Shown here in pieces: positions 34,263-42,055 of a stretch of 64,000 nucleotides of DNA. The notes beneath the pieces are model-generated. The model did no database searches. It saw nothing but the letters and a program-made list of their open reading frames with translations, and was not told where the DNA came from. A program made the position numbers and the translations under genes. This stretch comes from Fidelibacterota bacterium. Its GTDB lineage: Bacteria; Fidelibacterota; UBA8477; JABMPR01. Location: the NCBI GenBank assembly GCA_018650795.1, contig JABIFG010000282.1, positions 1-64,000 of the forward strand. Direction: 5' to 3'. The stretch's first letter is position 1. Each line of letters begins with the position of its first letter.

Positions 34263-34909
34263 CGGTGACATCCTGTACAGTCAGTGATCGGAGCCTTGAT
34301 ATCCAAGAGCTCCTTCTGTTTGGCGGCAAATTCAGCCTGGTTTGCCGGTGGCGTCCAGGTCATGTTGGTAACTTCGTTAGCGGGGCGCAAGTGATCGTCC
34401 GGGTTGCGATGACAGTCCAGACACCAGCCCATACTTAAGGGTTTATGCTGGGCGACCACATCCATTTCGGCAATGTTGCCATGACAGCTAGCACAACCCA
34501 CACCTACTGTGATATGCGCGGAATGATCAAAGTAGACATAATCCGGAGATTTATGAACTCGGATCCATTCCAGGGGAGTCCCAGTTTTAAAGCTTTCTCG
34601 GACCAGGGACAGTTTATCACTATCGGCCTTGATCATGTTGTGACAATTCATACAGGTTTTTGTCGGAGGCAAGCCGGCAACGGGAGAGGTCTCCACGCCA
34701 GTGTGACAGAACCGACAATCTAAGCCAAGGTCCCGTACATGCACTTTGTGGCTGTAGGAGACGGGCTGTGCAGGACGATAACCAACATCAGTATACCACG
34801 GTGAAGCATAGTACCAGATCAGACCCACAATTACAACCGTGGTTAGACCGGCACCAACAGCAGCATACAACGGGGCTTTATTCGTCCATTTGGGGAATAT
34901 CTGAGCCAA
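34259..34909 (-). CDS. actA: Alternative complex III pentaheme cytochrome c subunit ActA
   Basis: A 216-residue protein, first gene of the operon. One N-terminal membrane helix (about 14-33) anchors a periplasmic domain with five CxxCH heme sites: CRFCH, CMNCH, CASCH, CLDCH and CTGCH. This number is standard for ActA. It accepts electrons from ActB and passes them to ActE or soluble cytochromes. The last site lies at the very C-terminus and its stop overlaps actB. A hairpin precedes it at 34965-34981. Confidence 0.95.
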   Translation of the reverse strand: MAQIFPKWTNKAPLYAAVGAGLTTVVIVGLIWYYASPWYTDVGYRPAQPVSYSHKVHVRDLGLDCRFCHTGVETSPVAGLPPTKTCMNCHNMIKADSDKLSLVRESFKTGTPLEWIRVHKSPDYVYFDHSAHITVGVGCASCHGNIAEMDVVAQHKPLSMGWCLDCHRNPDDHLRPANEVTNMTWTPPANQAEFAAKQKELLDIKAPITDCTGCHR

Positions 34910-34964
34910 GATTTATCCCTTTATTTCTTTTCCAGAGTTTGGGTTTTGAGGGGTTCTAATGGCC

Positions 34965-34981
34965 GCCGGTAATTCACCGGC
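34965..34981. repeat. Small GC-rich hairpin upstream of actA
   Basis: GCCGGT (34965-34970) / ACCGGC (34976-34981) with loop AATTC lies in the 248-base gap before actA. It could be part of the leader or the remains of a repeat. No T-run follows. Confidence 0.35.
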
Positions 34982-35157
34982 TGCCTTACGTTTTTCCCCA
35001 CCTTCTAACGGCCAGCATGATACATTCCTGTCAAAATAATGACAAGTAGTTTATCATTTTCAATACATTAGAAATCAGGATAAATAATATCACCTAAAAG
35101 CTTCTAAAGTCACTTTCTCTTGTACCTGTGAAAGCGGGAAACAAGAATATCCTTAAG

Positions 35158-36015
35158 CTACCTTCCACGACCCCGCATGGTTGGATCCAGGGCGTCTCTC
35201 AGACCCTCTCCAAAGAGGTTGAAGCCAATTACCATAACCGCTACAGCCAGGCCAGGGAAAACAGATATCCACCATTCTCCGCGTAGGTGCATTCTACCAA
35301 AAGCAATCATAGAGCCCCAGCTAGGCTCTGGTGGTTGAGCTCCCAGACCGATAAAGGATAGTGATGCTTCAGCCATGACGGCTCCGGCGATACTCATGGT
35401 AAAGGCCACAATCACAGGCGCCAGGCTGTTCGGTAGAACATGCCGCATGATGATTCGCCACTGTGAATACCCTAGCGATCGGGCTGCAACAACATATTCC
35501 TGTTCAATAATGGTCAATACTTGAGATCTCATAATTCTAGCCATGCCTGGCCAACTCACCAGACCAATAGCCAACATGGCCACTTCAATACTGGGACGTG
35601 GCACAGCGGCTGTAATTCCAATCATAAACAGGAGGGCCGGAAACCCGAACATCACATCAGTAAAACGCATGATAATGGTTTCAACCCACCCTCGAAAGAA
35701 TCCGGCAATAAGTCCAAGAATCGCCCCGATAAACATAGAAATCGAACTTGCAATAATGCCTACTTTGAGAGAGATGCGCGCACCATAAATAATTCGAGAA
35801 AGTACATCACGCCCCTCTTCATCTGTCCCCAACCAATGTTGTGTTGACGGCGGCTGAAGACTGATATCCAGGTCTGCATCGTAAGGATCATAGGGTGCTA
35901 CCCAGTGGGCAAAGACTCCTACAAAAACCAACAAAGCCACCAGGAAAAGGCCGAACAGAGCAACCTTATTCTTGCGAATCTGTCTGATGGTTTCTGATGT
36001 GATGCTACCGCGCAT
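35158..36015 (-). CDS. Peptide/nickel-type ABC transporter permease (DppC/OppC family)
   Basis: An inner-membrane permease of the binding-protein-dependent peptide/nickel family, with six helices. The N-terminal DppC/OppC segment (RQIRKNKVALFGLFLVALL) and the loop HWLGTDEEGRDVLSRIIYGARISL are characteristic. The EAA-type motif is AARSLGYSQWRIIMRHVLPNS. I start at the ATG at 36015 (MRGSITSETI), which has GAAGAAG 5 bases upstream; the longer frame to 36051 begins inside a palindromic repeat. It forms an operon with the DppB-like gene. No ATPase or binding protein lies next to the pair. Confidence 0.88.
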   Translation of the reverse strand: MRGSITSETIRQIRKNKVALFGLFLVALLVFVGVFAHWVAPYDPYDADLDISLQPPSTQHWLGTDEEGRDVLSRIIYGARISLKVGIIASSISMFIGAILGLIAGFFRGWVETIIMRFTDVMFGFPALLFMIGITAAVPRPSIEVAMLAIGLVSWPGMARIMRSQVLTIIEQEYVVAARSLGYSQWRIIMRHVLPNSLAPVIVAFTMSIAGAVMAEASLSFIGLGAQPPEPSWGSMIAFGRMHLRGEWWISVFPGLAVAVMVIGFNLFGEGLRDALDPTMRGRGR

Positions 36016-36051
36016 ACACTTCTTCCATGAGATGATTTGTTTCATCCACAT

Positions 36052-36075
36052 GCGGCGATTCGAATCGCCGCCTAG
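36052..36075. repeat. GCGGCGATTCGAATCGCCGC palindromic repeat between the two permease genes
   Basis: A perfect 20-base palindrome at 36052-36071, followed by CTAG. It is a variant of the GGGATTCGAATCCC element found at 6217, 12624 and 41271. It occupies nearly the whole gap between the two permease genes. Confidence 0.65.
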
Positions 36076-36084
36076 ATAGCCACA

Positions 36085-37011
36085 TCATTTTTTATTCTCC
36101 AAGCGGATGCGCGGATCAATGACGCCATACAGTATGTCCACGATAAAATTGGCTGTTACAAAAATCAAAGCCGTAACCAGAACTGCACCTTGGATGACGG
36201 GAAAATCACGTTTCAAAATGGCGGTCAGGGCGAGACGTCCAATACCGGGCCAGTTGAAAATGGATTCTGTGAGCACCGCACCAGACAGATAGGATCCGAA
36301 ATCAACACCAATGATGGTCACAACAGGAATGAGGGTGTTTTTCAAGGCGTGCTTGGCTACAACCATAAAATTAGACAAGCCTTTGGCCTTCGCGGTACGG
36401 ACATAGTCCTGGGATAACACTTCCAGCATATTCGCCCGGGTAACTCGCGCCAGAAATGCAGCGCTACGCGTTCCCAGGGTGATGGCTGGCAGAATGAGAT
36501 AAGGCAGACAACCATAGCCGGTGAGATAAGGCCACCCCACGGCTCGAGCTCCAATCACCAGGAGTAACCCTACCCAGAAAACCGGTGCTGATATCCCCAG
36601 CAAGGCGATTCCCATGGTTGTACGATCCAGCCAGGAATGTGGTTTTATGGCTGACACCACCCCCACAGAAATTCCCAGTAAAATCGAAACGGACATGGCT
36701 CCTACAGCCAACAACATGGTGGCAGGAAAGCGTTCCATGATCATTTGGGTTACAGGTTTTTGAGAAATAAATGATACCCCTAAATCTCCGTGGAGTAGAC
36801 CCCAGAGATAGTGACCGAATTGTTTCCAGAGAGGGTCGTTTAGATGGAACTGCTCTCGCAATCGCTCCAGTGTTTCCTCTTCATAGCGTTCGCCCACCAT
36901 GGACAATACAGGATCTCCGGGAACGATATACATCAGTATAAAAGTCAACAGGATGATTCCTAAAATCACAGGGACGAGCTGCGCAAAGCGATTAATAATG
37001 TATTGAAGCAT
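36085..37011 (-). CDS. Peptide/nickel-type ABC transporter permease (DppB/OppB family)
   Basis: A 308-residue permease with six helices. The start MLQYIINRFAQLVPVILGIILL and the stretch YIVPGDPVLSMVGERYEEETLERL are typical DppB/OppB features. The ATPase-contact EAA motif is YVRTAKAKGLSNFMVVAKHALKNTL. It would pair with the DppC-like protein to import oligopeptides, nickel or other small peptide-like ligands. The partner ATPases and substrate-binding protein must be encoded elsewhere. Immediately upstream is a large inverted repeat (37049-37131). Confidence 0.9.
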   Translation of the reverse strand: MLQYIINRFAQLVPVILGIILLTFILMYIVPGDPVLSMVGERYEEETLERLREQFHLNDPLWKQFGHYLWGLLHGDLGVSFISQKPVTQMIMERFPATMLLAVGAMSVSILLGISVGVVSAIKPHSWLDRTTMGIALLGISAPVFWVGLLLVIGARAVGWPYLTGYGCLPYLILPAITLGTRSAAFLARVTRANMLEVLSQDYVRTAKAKGLSNFMVVAKHALKNTLIPVVTIIGVDFGSYLSGAVLTESIFNWPGIGRLALTAILKRDFPVIQGAVLVTALIFVTANFIVDILYGVIDPRIRLENKK

Positions 37012-37048
37012 TGAAGTGTATTATAAGCGAATGTCTAGAGGTTACAAA

Positions 37049-37131
37049 GGGCGGGTTTTCTGGGAAGCAGGTCGCATTGCAATACGACCTGCTTCCTGGA
37101 ACACAAAATGAAATCCGTGGCAAACCCGCCC
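37049..37131. repeat. Nested inverted repeats in the divergent gap
   Basis: Outer arms GGGCGGGTTT (37049-37058) / AAACCCGCCC (37122-37131) enclose an inner perfect 12-base stem GGAAGCAGGTCG (37063-37074) / CGACCTGCTTCC (37085-37096). The inner 10-base loop holds the self-complementary ATTGCAAT. The element fills most of the 140 bases between the DppB-like gene and the divergent membrane protein gene, so it must overlap both promoter regions. Confidence 0.8.
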
Positions 37132-37151
37132 ATCTTCATTAATCTGTTCCC

Positions 37152-37958
37152 ATGTCTACTCTGGATCAAACATTTCTGATTAATCTGGCGCTCAGTTTCC
37201 TGGTTGGCTCGGTCTGGGTTACAACGGTGACCGTTATTGCTGAACGATTCGGAAGTAAAATCGGAGGGTTTATCGGCGGTTTACCCTCTACGATTGTGAT
37301 TGCCCTGCTTTTTATTGGCCTCTCACAATCCACTGCTGCTGCCTCTCAAGCCGCGGTGATGATTCCTTTGGTAATGGGGGTAAATGGTCTCTTTATCCTG
37401 ATCTATCTGTCTCGGGTTCATCGGGGTTTGGTTAAAGCCCTGCTCACTGCGCTTTTCTTCTGGTTTATTGTCAATGGAGCGATCGTACTGGCGGGTCTTG
37501 ATGGGCTCTGGTTTTCAATCGCAGGTTGGTTGATCATACTTGGTGTCAGTTATTACACAACAGAACATGTTATGGAAATAGCCTCGAAGGGGGGTATTCG
37601 GGTACCCTATACCCTTCAACAAATGCTTATCAGGGGAACCGTGAGCGGATTTATCATTTCCATGGCTGTGTTGGTGAGTCGCCTCGCCGGTCCGATCATT
37701 GGTGGTATCTTTTCGACTTTTCCAGTCATTTTTATGTCAACTCTCTACATTACCTATCGTACGGGAGGGCCTGAATTTTCAAGGGCTGTTGCCAAGACAC
37801 TTATGTTGAGCGGAATGATCAATGTTGGGGTTTATGCCATAACAGCTCATTATGCTTATCAAAACGCTGGCTTGTTAGTTGGAACGCTTATCTCTATAGG
37901 CATATCTGGAGTCTCTGCTTCGTTTACATATCGGGTGATACGTCGCCTGACTCAATAA
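37152..37958 (+). CDS. Uncharacterised inner-membrane protein with internal duplication
   Basis: A 268-residue, very hydrophobic protein with about eight to ten helices. Two halves look alike: ERFGSKIGGFIGGLPSTIVIALLF in the first and SRLAGPIIGGIFSTFPVIFMSTLY in the second. Each has a Gly-Gly-[FI]-x-[GS]-x-[FL]-P core. This suggests an ancient duplication, as in many small-molecule transporters. It somewhat recalls DUF3147-type or other unnamed membrane proteins, but I cannot name the family safely. It is followed 50 bases later by an AI-2E-type transporter gene and may share a transcript with it. Confidence 0.65.
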   Translation: MSTLDQTFLINLALSFLVGSVWVTTVTVIAERFGSKIGGFIGGLPSTIVIALLFIGLSQSTAAASQAAVMIPLVMGVNGLFILIYLSRVHRGLVKALLTALFFWFIVNGAIVLAGLDGLWFSIAGWLIILGVSYYTTEHVMEIASKGGIRVPYTLQQMLIRGTVSGFIISMAVLVSRLAGPIIGGIFSTFPVIFMSTLYITYRTGGPEFSRAVAKTLMLSGMINVGVYAITAHYAYQNAGLLVGTLISIGISGVSASFTYRVIRRLTQ

Positions 37959-38008
37959 AACAGTTTTACTCTCTTTTTAAACCGAATTTCTCCGGCTAGA
38001 TTCCAACC

Positions 38009-39058
38009 ATGCAAGAAAATGGTCAGATAGGTTTTAACCGAGTACAGCAATTCATGTTAACCATGGCAGCTTTTGTGGTTGTCGTGGCTGGAATGCGCGC
38101 TGCACAAGACATCCTGATTCCTTTTCTGCTTTCTCTTTTTATAGCTATCATCGTGACGCCCCTCTTGAACTGGTTGCGAAGCAAGGGCATGCCTACCTGG
38201 GCAGCCATTTTGATGATTATTCTGGCTATTCTCGTGGTTGGTTTTCTCATTGCTGTCCTGGTTGGATCGTCTCTGACAGATTTTTCCAACTCACTTCCGT
38301 CCTACCAACAAAGCCTACAGAACAAAACAACCGATCTACTCACTTTCTTTGAGGAAAAGGGTTTTAAAGTCATTGACCAAACGTTTATGGAGTTTATTGA
38401 TCCCGGTGCTGCCATGCGTCTGACCTCCAAGATTCTCACCGGTATGGGAAACTTGCTGGGTGATACCTTTTTGATTCTTCTTGTTGTGGTCTTCATGCTT
38501 CTGGAGGCAGCCACTTTTAGCCAAAAAATTGAGAGAGCCTTTCCTGCAAAATCCCCACAGATGGATCGTTTGAACACCTTTCTCCAGAACATTAATCGCT
38601 ACATGGTGATAAAAACCTGGACCAGTCTCGGGACTGGAACCATCGTCACGGTCTGGTTAAGCATTTGGCGAGTGGATTACGCACTCCTCTGGGGCCTACT
38701 GACCTTTCTCTTAAACTATATCCCCAACATTGGATCCATTATGGCTGCGGTTCCACCGGTACTCCTGGCTTTGGTGCTGCTGGGTCCCTGGACAGCTCTT
38801 GCTGTCGCCCTTGGCTATCTGGCTGTCAATATGGGTATTGGTAGTTTTTTAGAGCCTCGACTCATGGGTAGGGGTCTCGGTCTTTCTACCCTTGTTGTTT
38901 TTCTGTCGCTCTTGTTTTGGGGGTGGGTCCTCGGTCCTGTAGGAATGATTCTTTCTGTGCCTTTGACCATGACAATGAAAATTGGTCTCTCCAGTTTTGA
39001 TGAAACCCAATGGCTTTCTGCTCTATTGGATGGTGGGGCCAGCGTTAAACAAGACTAA
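38009..39058 (+). CDS. AI-2E family transporter (PerM/TqsA-like)
   Basis: A 349-residue membrane protein of the AI-2E transporter family. N-terminal helices include MRAAQDILIPFLLSLFIAII. The central soluble amphipathic region (about 90-145) and the second helical part follow. The signature LTFLLNYIPNIGSIMAAVPPVLL and LEPRLMGRGLGLSTLVVFLSLLFWGWVLGPVG is that of the C-terminal half (family landmarks quoted from two places). Members export autoinducer-2 or act as Na+/H+ antiporters; neither can be chosen here. A terminator follows. Confidence 0.88.
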   Translation: MQENGQIGFNRVQQFMLTMAAFVVVVAGMRAAQDILIPFLLSLFIAIIVTPLLNWLRSKGMPTWAAILMIILAILVVGFLIAVLVGSSLTDFSNSLPSYQQSLQNKTTDLLTFFEEKGFKVIDQTFMEFIDPGAAMRLTSKILTGMGNLLGDTFLILLVVVFMLLEAATFSQKIERAFPAKSPQMDRLNTFLQNINRYMVIKTWTSLGTGTIVTVWLSIWRVDYALLWGLLTFLLNYIPNIGSIMAAVPPVLLALVLLGPWTALAVALGYLAVNMGIGSFLEPRLMGRGLGLSTLVVFLSLLFWGWVLGPVGMILSVPLTMTMKIGLSSFDETQWLSALLDGGASVKQD

Positions 39059-39096
39059 ATCCTTTTTTTACATCTTTATTTATTGAGTGTGTTTAG

Positions 39097-39117
39097 CCTG
39101 GCTTGTCCAGGTTTTTT
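39097..39117 (+). terminator. Rho-independent terminator after the AI-2E-type gene
   Basis: Stem CCTGG (39097-39101) / CCAGG (39107-39111), 5-base loop, then TTTTTT. Short but well formed. It lies just before the convergent recO stop. Confidence 0.7.
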
Positions 39118-39121
39118 ATCG

Positions 39122-39877
39122 TTAGCCGTAGAGTTGGCGTAATACCTTAAGGGACTTCATCCCTCTGACAGATTCAATATGATGAAAAGTAAATTGCCAG
39201 AGAAAATCCCATAGAGACCGTCTCTCTCTTGCGTTGAGTGTGGTTTTCTCTCGTTCACTCCAGTTGATATCAAGCAGGCCTTGAATGGCTTGAAGCACCA
39301 CTCCACTTACAAAAACAGAGCCCTGGCCGGGTTGATGACATTTCACGCATTCAAGTTGTGAAGTTCCATTCCCCAGTGAACCACCTTCGACCAGCGCTTC
39401 GCGGCACACTGAACAATGTCCCACATGGGGACGAAAACCCAGCTCGCGGAGTAAGTGGGTGTGAAAAAACCAATATGCCTCTGCAGGGCTAATTTCCTGA
39501 TTACTGAGCCGTGACAAACTATCAACAAGCAATTGAAACAAGCGGGGATGACTCTCGTCATCTTCAACAGAACGATCCTGCAACTCAACCATAACCTGAG
39601 CTAAAGTCAGACGGTCAAAGTCCTCTTCAAGTCCAAAAAAACCGTCGATTAGTTCTCCGGATTTAAACAACTGTAGATCAGATGTCGCTTTCGCATAATA
39701 GATCACCTGGATGTGACGTGTCGGCTGAAACAAGCCCATGGCCTTGCTTTTGGGAGAGCGAACCCCTTTGGCAATAAGCTTTAATCGTCCAGCCTCACGA
39801 GAGTATAGCGTAATAATCTTGCTGGTGTCCCCGTGGTTCAGCGTTTTGAGAACAATAGCCTCTGCCTTTTCTATCAT
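39122..39877 (-). CDS. recO: DNA repair protein RecO
   Basis: A 251-residue recombination mediator that helps RecR load RecA onto SSB-coated single strands. The N-terminal OB fold starts EAIVLKTLNHGDTSKIITLYSREAG (about 5-30), the classical RecO start. A helical domain follows, and a zinc site CSVC...CVKC (about 157-185) sits in the C-terminal half. Length is normal. It is transcribed alone between two terminator-like and repeat-free gaps. Confidence 0.92.
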   Translation of the reverse strand: MIEKAEAIVLKTLNHGDTSKIITLYSREAGRLKLIAKGVRSPKSKAMGLFQPTRHIQVIYYAKATSDLQLFKSGELIDGFFGLEEDFDRLTLAQVMVELQDRSVEDDESHPRLFQLLVDSLSRLSNQEISPAEAYWFFHTHLLRELGFRPHVGHCSVCREALVEGGSLGNGTSQLECVKCHQPGQGSVFVSGVVLQAIQGLLDINWSEREKTTLNARERRSLWDFLWQFTFHHIESVRGMKSLKVLRQLYG

Positions 39878-40020
39878 GAATTAGTACAATCTCTTTTTAA
39901 CAGCCTGCCCGCACGTAGCCTTTTCGGTGAAGGCTGGTGAATCAAATGAGGGTAGCGAATTTATAACGCTTACTGGGTTGTTATTTATTCGTGGGTTTCG
40001 TTGAGCTCGTTCTATGGAGT

Positions 40021-41256
40021 TCATGGGCTTGACATTTCACAATTGAGTCGGCGTACGAAGATTGTTGCCGACAACATCGCGATAGAACCAACAATAAAGA
40101 CCGGGGTATACCCCACCCAGGCGATTACAAAGCCAGAGATCAGGGGAAACAGGGCGATGGTAAGGTTAAACGCGCCATTTATACCAGAATATAGTGCCCT
40201 ATTGTCATTTTCAGATATCTCGATCAAGACACCTTCTTGGGCAATTTTACGGGCGCTCATGGCTACCCCACTTAAAAAGAACACAATTAGAAAAACGGGT
40301 TTGGCTGCAAAAGCGGAAAATACCAGCGCCAGGACTGGCAAGCTAGCACCAATGAGTATCCAGATCAACAACACGCCCTTGAAATGATATTCTTTTACAA
40401 TCCTAGACCATAAGAAATTAGAGAGGATCATCCCAGCAATTTGAACCAGCAAGAAATTACCTACATCAGCAAGCGCCAATGAATAAGTATCTCGTGCCAA
40501 TACCACATAAAAGGGCAGTAGTGTGGTGGCGAAACCGGTCAGGTTATTCATTATGATATAATTTCTCAGATTGGAATCACCTTTCAAGTATTTTGGGATA
40601 AACTTGATGATATCAAAAAAGGAACTACTCTCAAAGCGGTTAGCGATTGGCTTTTCCCGCAGGGCGATGAATCCCAACGCAGCCAGAAAGAGTGCTCCGG
40701 CAGCAGCGGCAAACAAGACTTGATAGTTCTCTGGATATTCAAACCGCTTTAACAACTCTCGTGTAATAAGCGCCGAGGCCAAGATTCCCAGGCTTGATAA
40801 AAATTGACGAACCACAAAGAACCTTTTGCGAACATTACCGGCAATGCTTTTACCGAGAATATCTGTGTAGGAGACTCCAGCAAAGGCACCACTGGTGGTA
40901 AACATTAACATCCAGCCATATACCAAAAAGATCACCACAAGCGGGTCAATATCAGTGATGCTGGATAGTGTCCACGCTACACCTCCCAGTGCGATGACCC
41001 GAAGATATATACCCAACAACAGATATGGTTTTTTACGCGGCTTGGGTGTGAGAAATCCAGCGAAAACCAATTGTGTCAACATTGGAACGCCCACCATGAT
41101 CGCTGTGAGTATTCCGACATGGATTTGATTCCCCCCAACCCTGAGGATCATCCCGGGCAGTACCGTATTGATTTCTGTAAAGGTGGAAGTAAATGCCAGC
41201 CAGGTGGCGTGCCACACAAAAGCTTTAAAATTATGCTGGGTATGGTCTTGATTCAT
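40021..41256 (-). CDS. Major facilitator superfamily transporter
   Basis: A 411-residue membrane protein with 12 predicted helices in two bundles of six, and a cytoplasmic loop near 195-215. The stretch LTPKPRKKPYLLLGIYLR matches the loop 2-3 motif region with basic residues, and ISENDNRALYSGINGAFNL lies in the second bundle. This pattern fits uncharacterised MFS proteins without clear substrate. The start is preceded by no strong ribosome site. It lies alone between recO and a NUDIX gene, with a palindromic repeat just upstream. Confidence 0.82.
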   Translation of the reverse strand: MNQDHTQHNFKAFVWHATWLAFTSTFTEINTVLPGMILRVGGNQIHVGILTAIMVGVPMLTQLVFAGFLTPKPRKKPYLLLGIYLRVIALGGVAWTLSSITDIDPLVVIFLVYGWMLMFTTSGAFAGVSYTDILGKSIAGNVRKRFFVVRQFLSSLGILASALITRELLKRFEYPENYQVLFAAAAGALFLAALGFIALREKPIANRFESSSFFDIIKFIPKYLKGDSNLRNYIIMNNLTGFATTLLPFYVVLARDTYSLALADVGNFLLVQIAGMILSNFLWSRIVKEYHFKGVLLIWILIGASLPVLALVFSAFAAKPVFLIVFFLSGVAMSARKIAQEGVLIEISENDNRALYSGINGAFNLTIALFPLISGFVIAWVGYTPVFIVGSIAMLSATIFVRRLNCEMSSP

Positions 41257-41270
41257 GCCGGCAAGATACT

Positions 41271-41291
41271 AGGCAGGGTTTCGAATCCCAG
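41271..41291. repeat. Diverged GGGATTCGAATCCC repeat
   Basis: GGCAGGGTTTCGAATCCCAGC holds GGGTTTCGAATCCC (41276-41289), one base off the palindrome seen at 12626. It lies in the short gap between the MFS and NUDIX genes. Confidence 0.5.
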
Positions 41292-41323
41292 CTCTGAGAT
41301 TGAACTCAACTGACATCATGGAT

Positions 41324-41776
41324 TCAATCGTCTGCCTTTGATATTACACCAAGAGCCTCTTTTCCAAGCAGTCGGATATCATTTTCAATCTCTTCGCCTT
41401 CCAGTTCTTCAATGGTGAACCATCTCAACTCAACAGATTCTCCGGCATCAGGCGTAACATCAAAGGAGGATGCCCTCGCAAAATAAATCATATCAATATG
41501 CTGGTGGAAGGGGTTGATATTTTCCAGAAGTAAATGTCGGGGGCCGGGGATTTCCTGGGCGTTTTCTGAATGTATGGTCGGCGCAGTATGGATAAGCTCA
41601 ACATCGAGACCTGTTTCTTCTTTGACTTCACGTATGGCCGCTACATGGGGAAGTTCATCTCTATCGATGTGTCCACCTGGTGGTAACCACATTTTTAAGC
41701 TGCGGTGCAAGTGTAGTAGCGTTTTTTGTTTATATACAACAAATGTGGTGGCAGTAAAGTGTCTCGTGATCTCCAT
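41324..41776 (-). CDS. NUDIX hydrolase
   Basis: A 150-residue pyrophosphohydrolase. The complete NUDIX box is present, from GHIDRDELPHVAAIREVKEE to TGL (G-x5-E-x7-R-E-x-x-E-E-x-G). It probably cleaves a nucleoside diphosphate linked to another group; the start ITRHFTATTFVVYKQKTLLHLHR is common in the MutT/ADP-ribose-pyrophosphatase-like group. The substrate is not identifiable. It is followed by the MFS gene on the same strand. Confidence 0.88.
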   Translation of the reverse strand: MEITRHFTATTFVVYKQKTLLHLHRSLKMWLPPGGHIDRDELPHVAAIREVKEETGLDVELIHTAPTIHSENAQEIPGPRHLLLENINPFHQHIDMIYFARASSFDVTPDAGESVELRWFTIEELEGEEIENDIRLLGKEALGVISKADD

Positions 41777-41871
41777 GAAGTCTCCTGTCTTATGTGCTTC
41801 GTAACATTAAAATGGGTGTGTTTGATGCGGTTTACAAGCCTCTTCAATCTTGCCACTTCGAGTTATTGGCA

Positions 41872-41900
41872 TTGACGTATGGGTGGCTCTTCTTTATAAT
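41872..41900 (+). promoter_or_regulatory. Strong sigma-70-type promoter upstream of hypD
   Basis: TTGACG (41872-41877), a 17-base spacer and a perfect TATAAT (41895-41900). Transcription would start near 41907, leaving a leader of about 150 bases before the preferred hypD start. Confidence 0.7.
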
Positions 41901-42055
41901 GCAACTTCGCTGTGGTTTTGTCTTGGAGGATGTTAGAACTGAAATCAATAAAAGAGTTAAACGGTCATTTGGAATCCAATCAGACCCCTGGGCGTCCCGC
42001 CTCAACGGAGGGAAATTTTTATAACAAACTGGGGCCAGATGTCATAGGTCCCGGC

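Noticed and set aside
36016-36051. Earlier start of the DppC-like permease at 36051
   Set aside because: It begins at the edge of a palindromic repeat without a ribosome site; the ATG at 36015 has one and fits the family N-terminus.
41912-42055. Extended N-terminus of HypD
   Set aside because: The 48 extra residues have no family match, and the candidate ATG at 41930 lies too close to its GGAGG. Not fully excluded.
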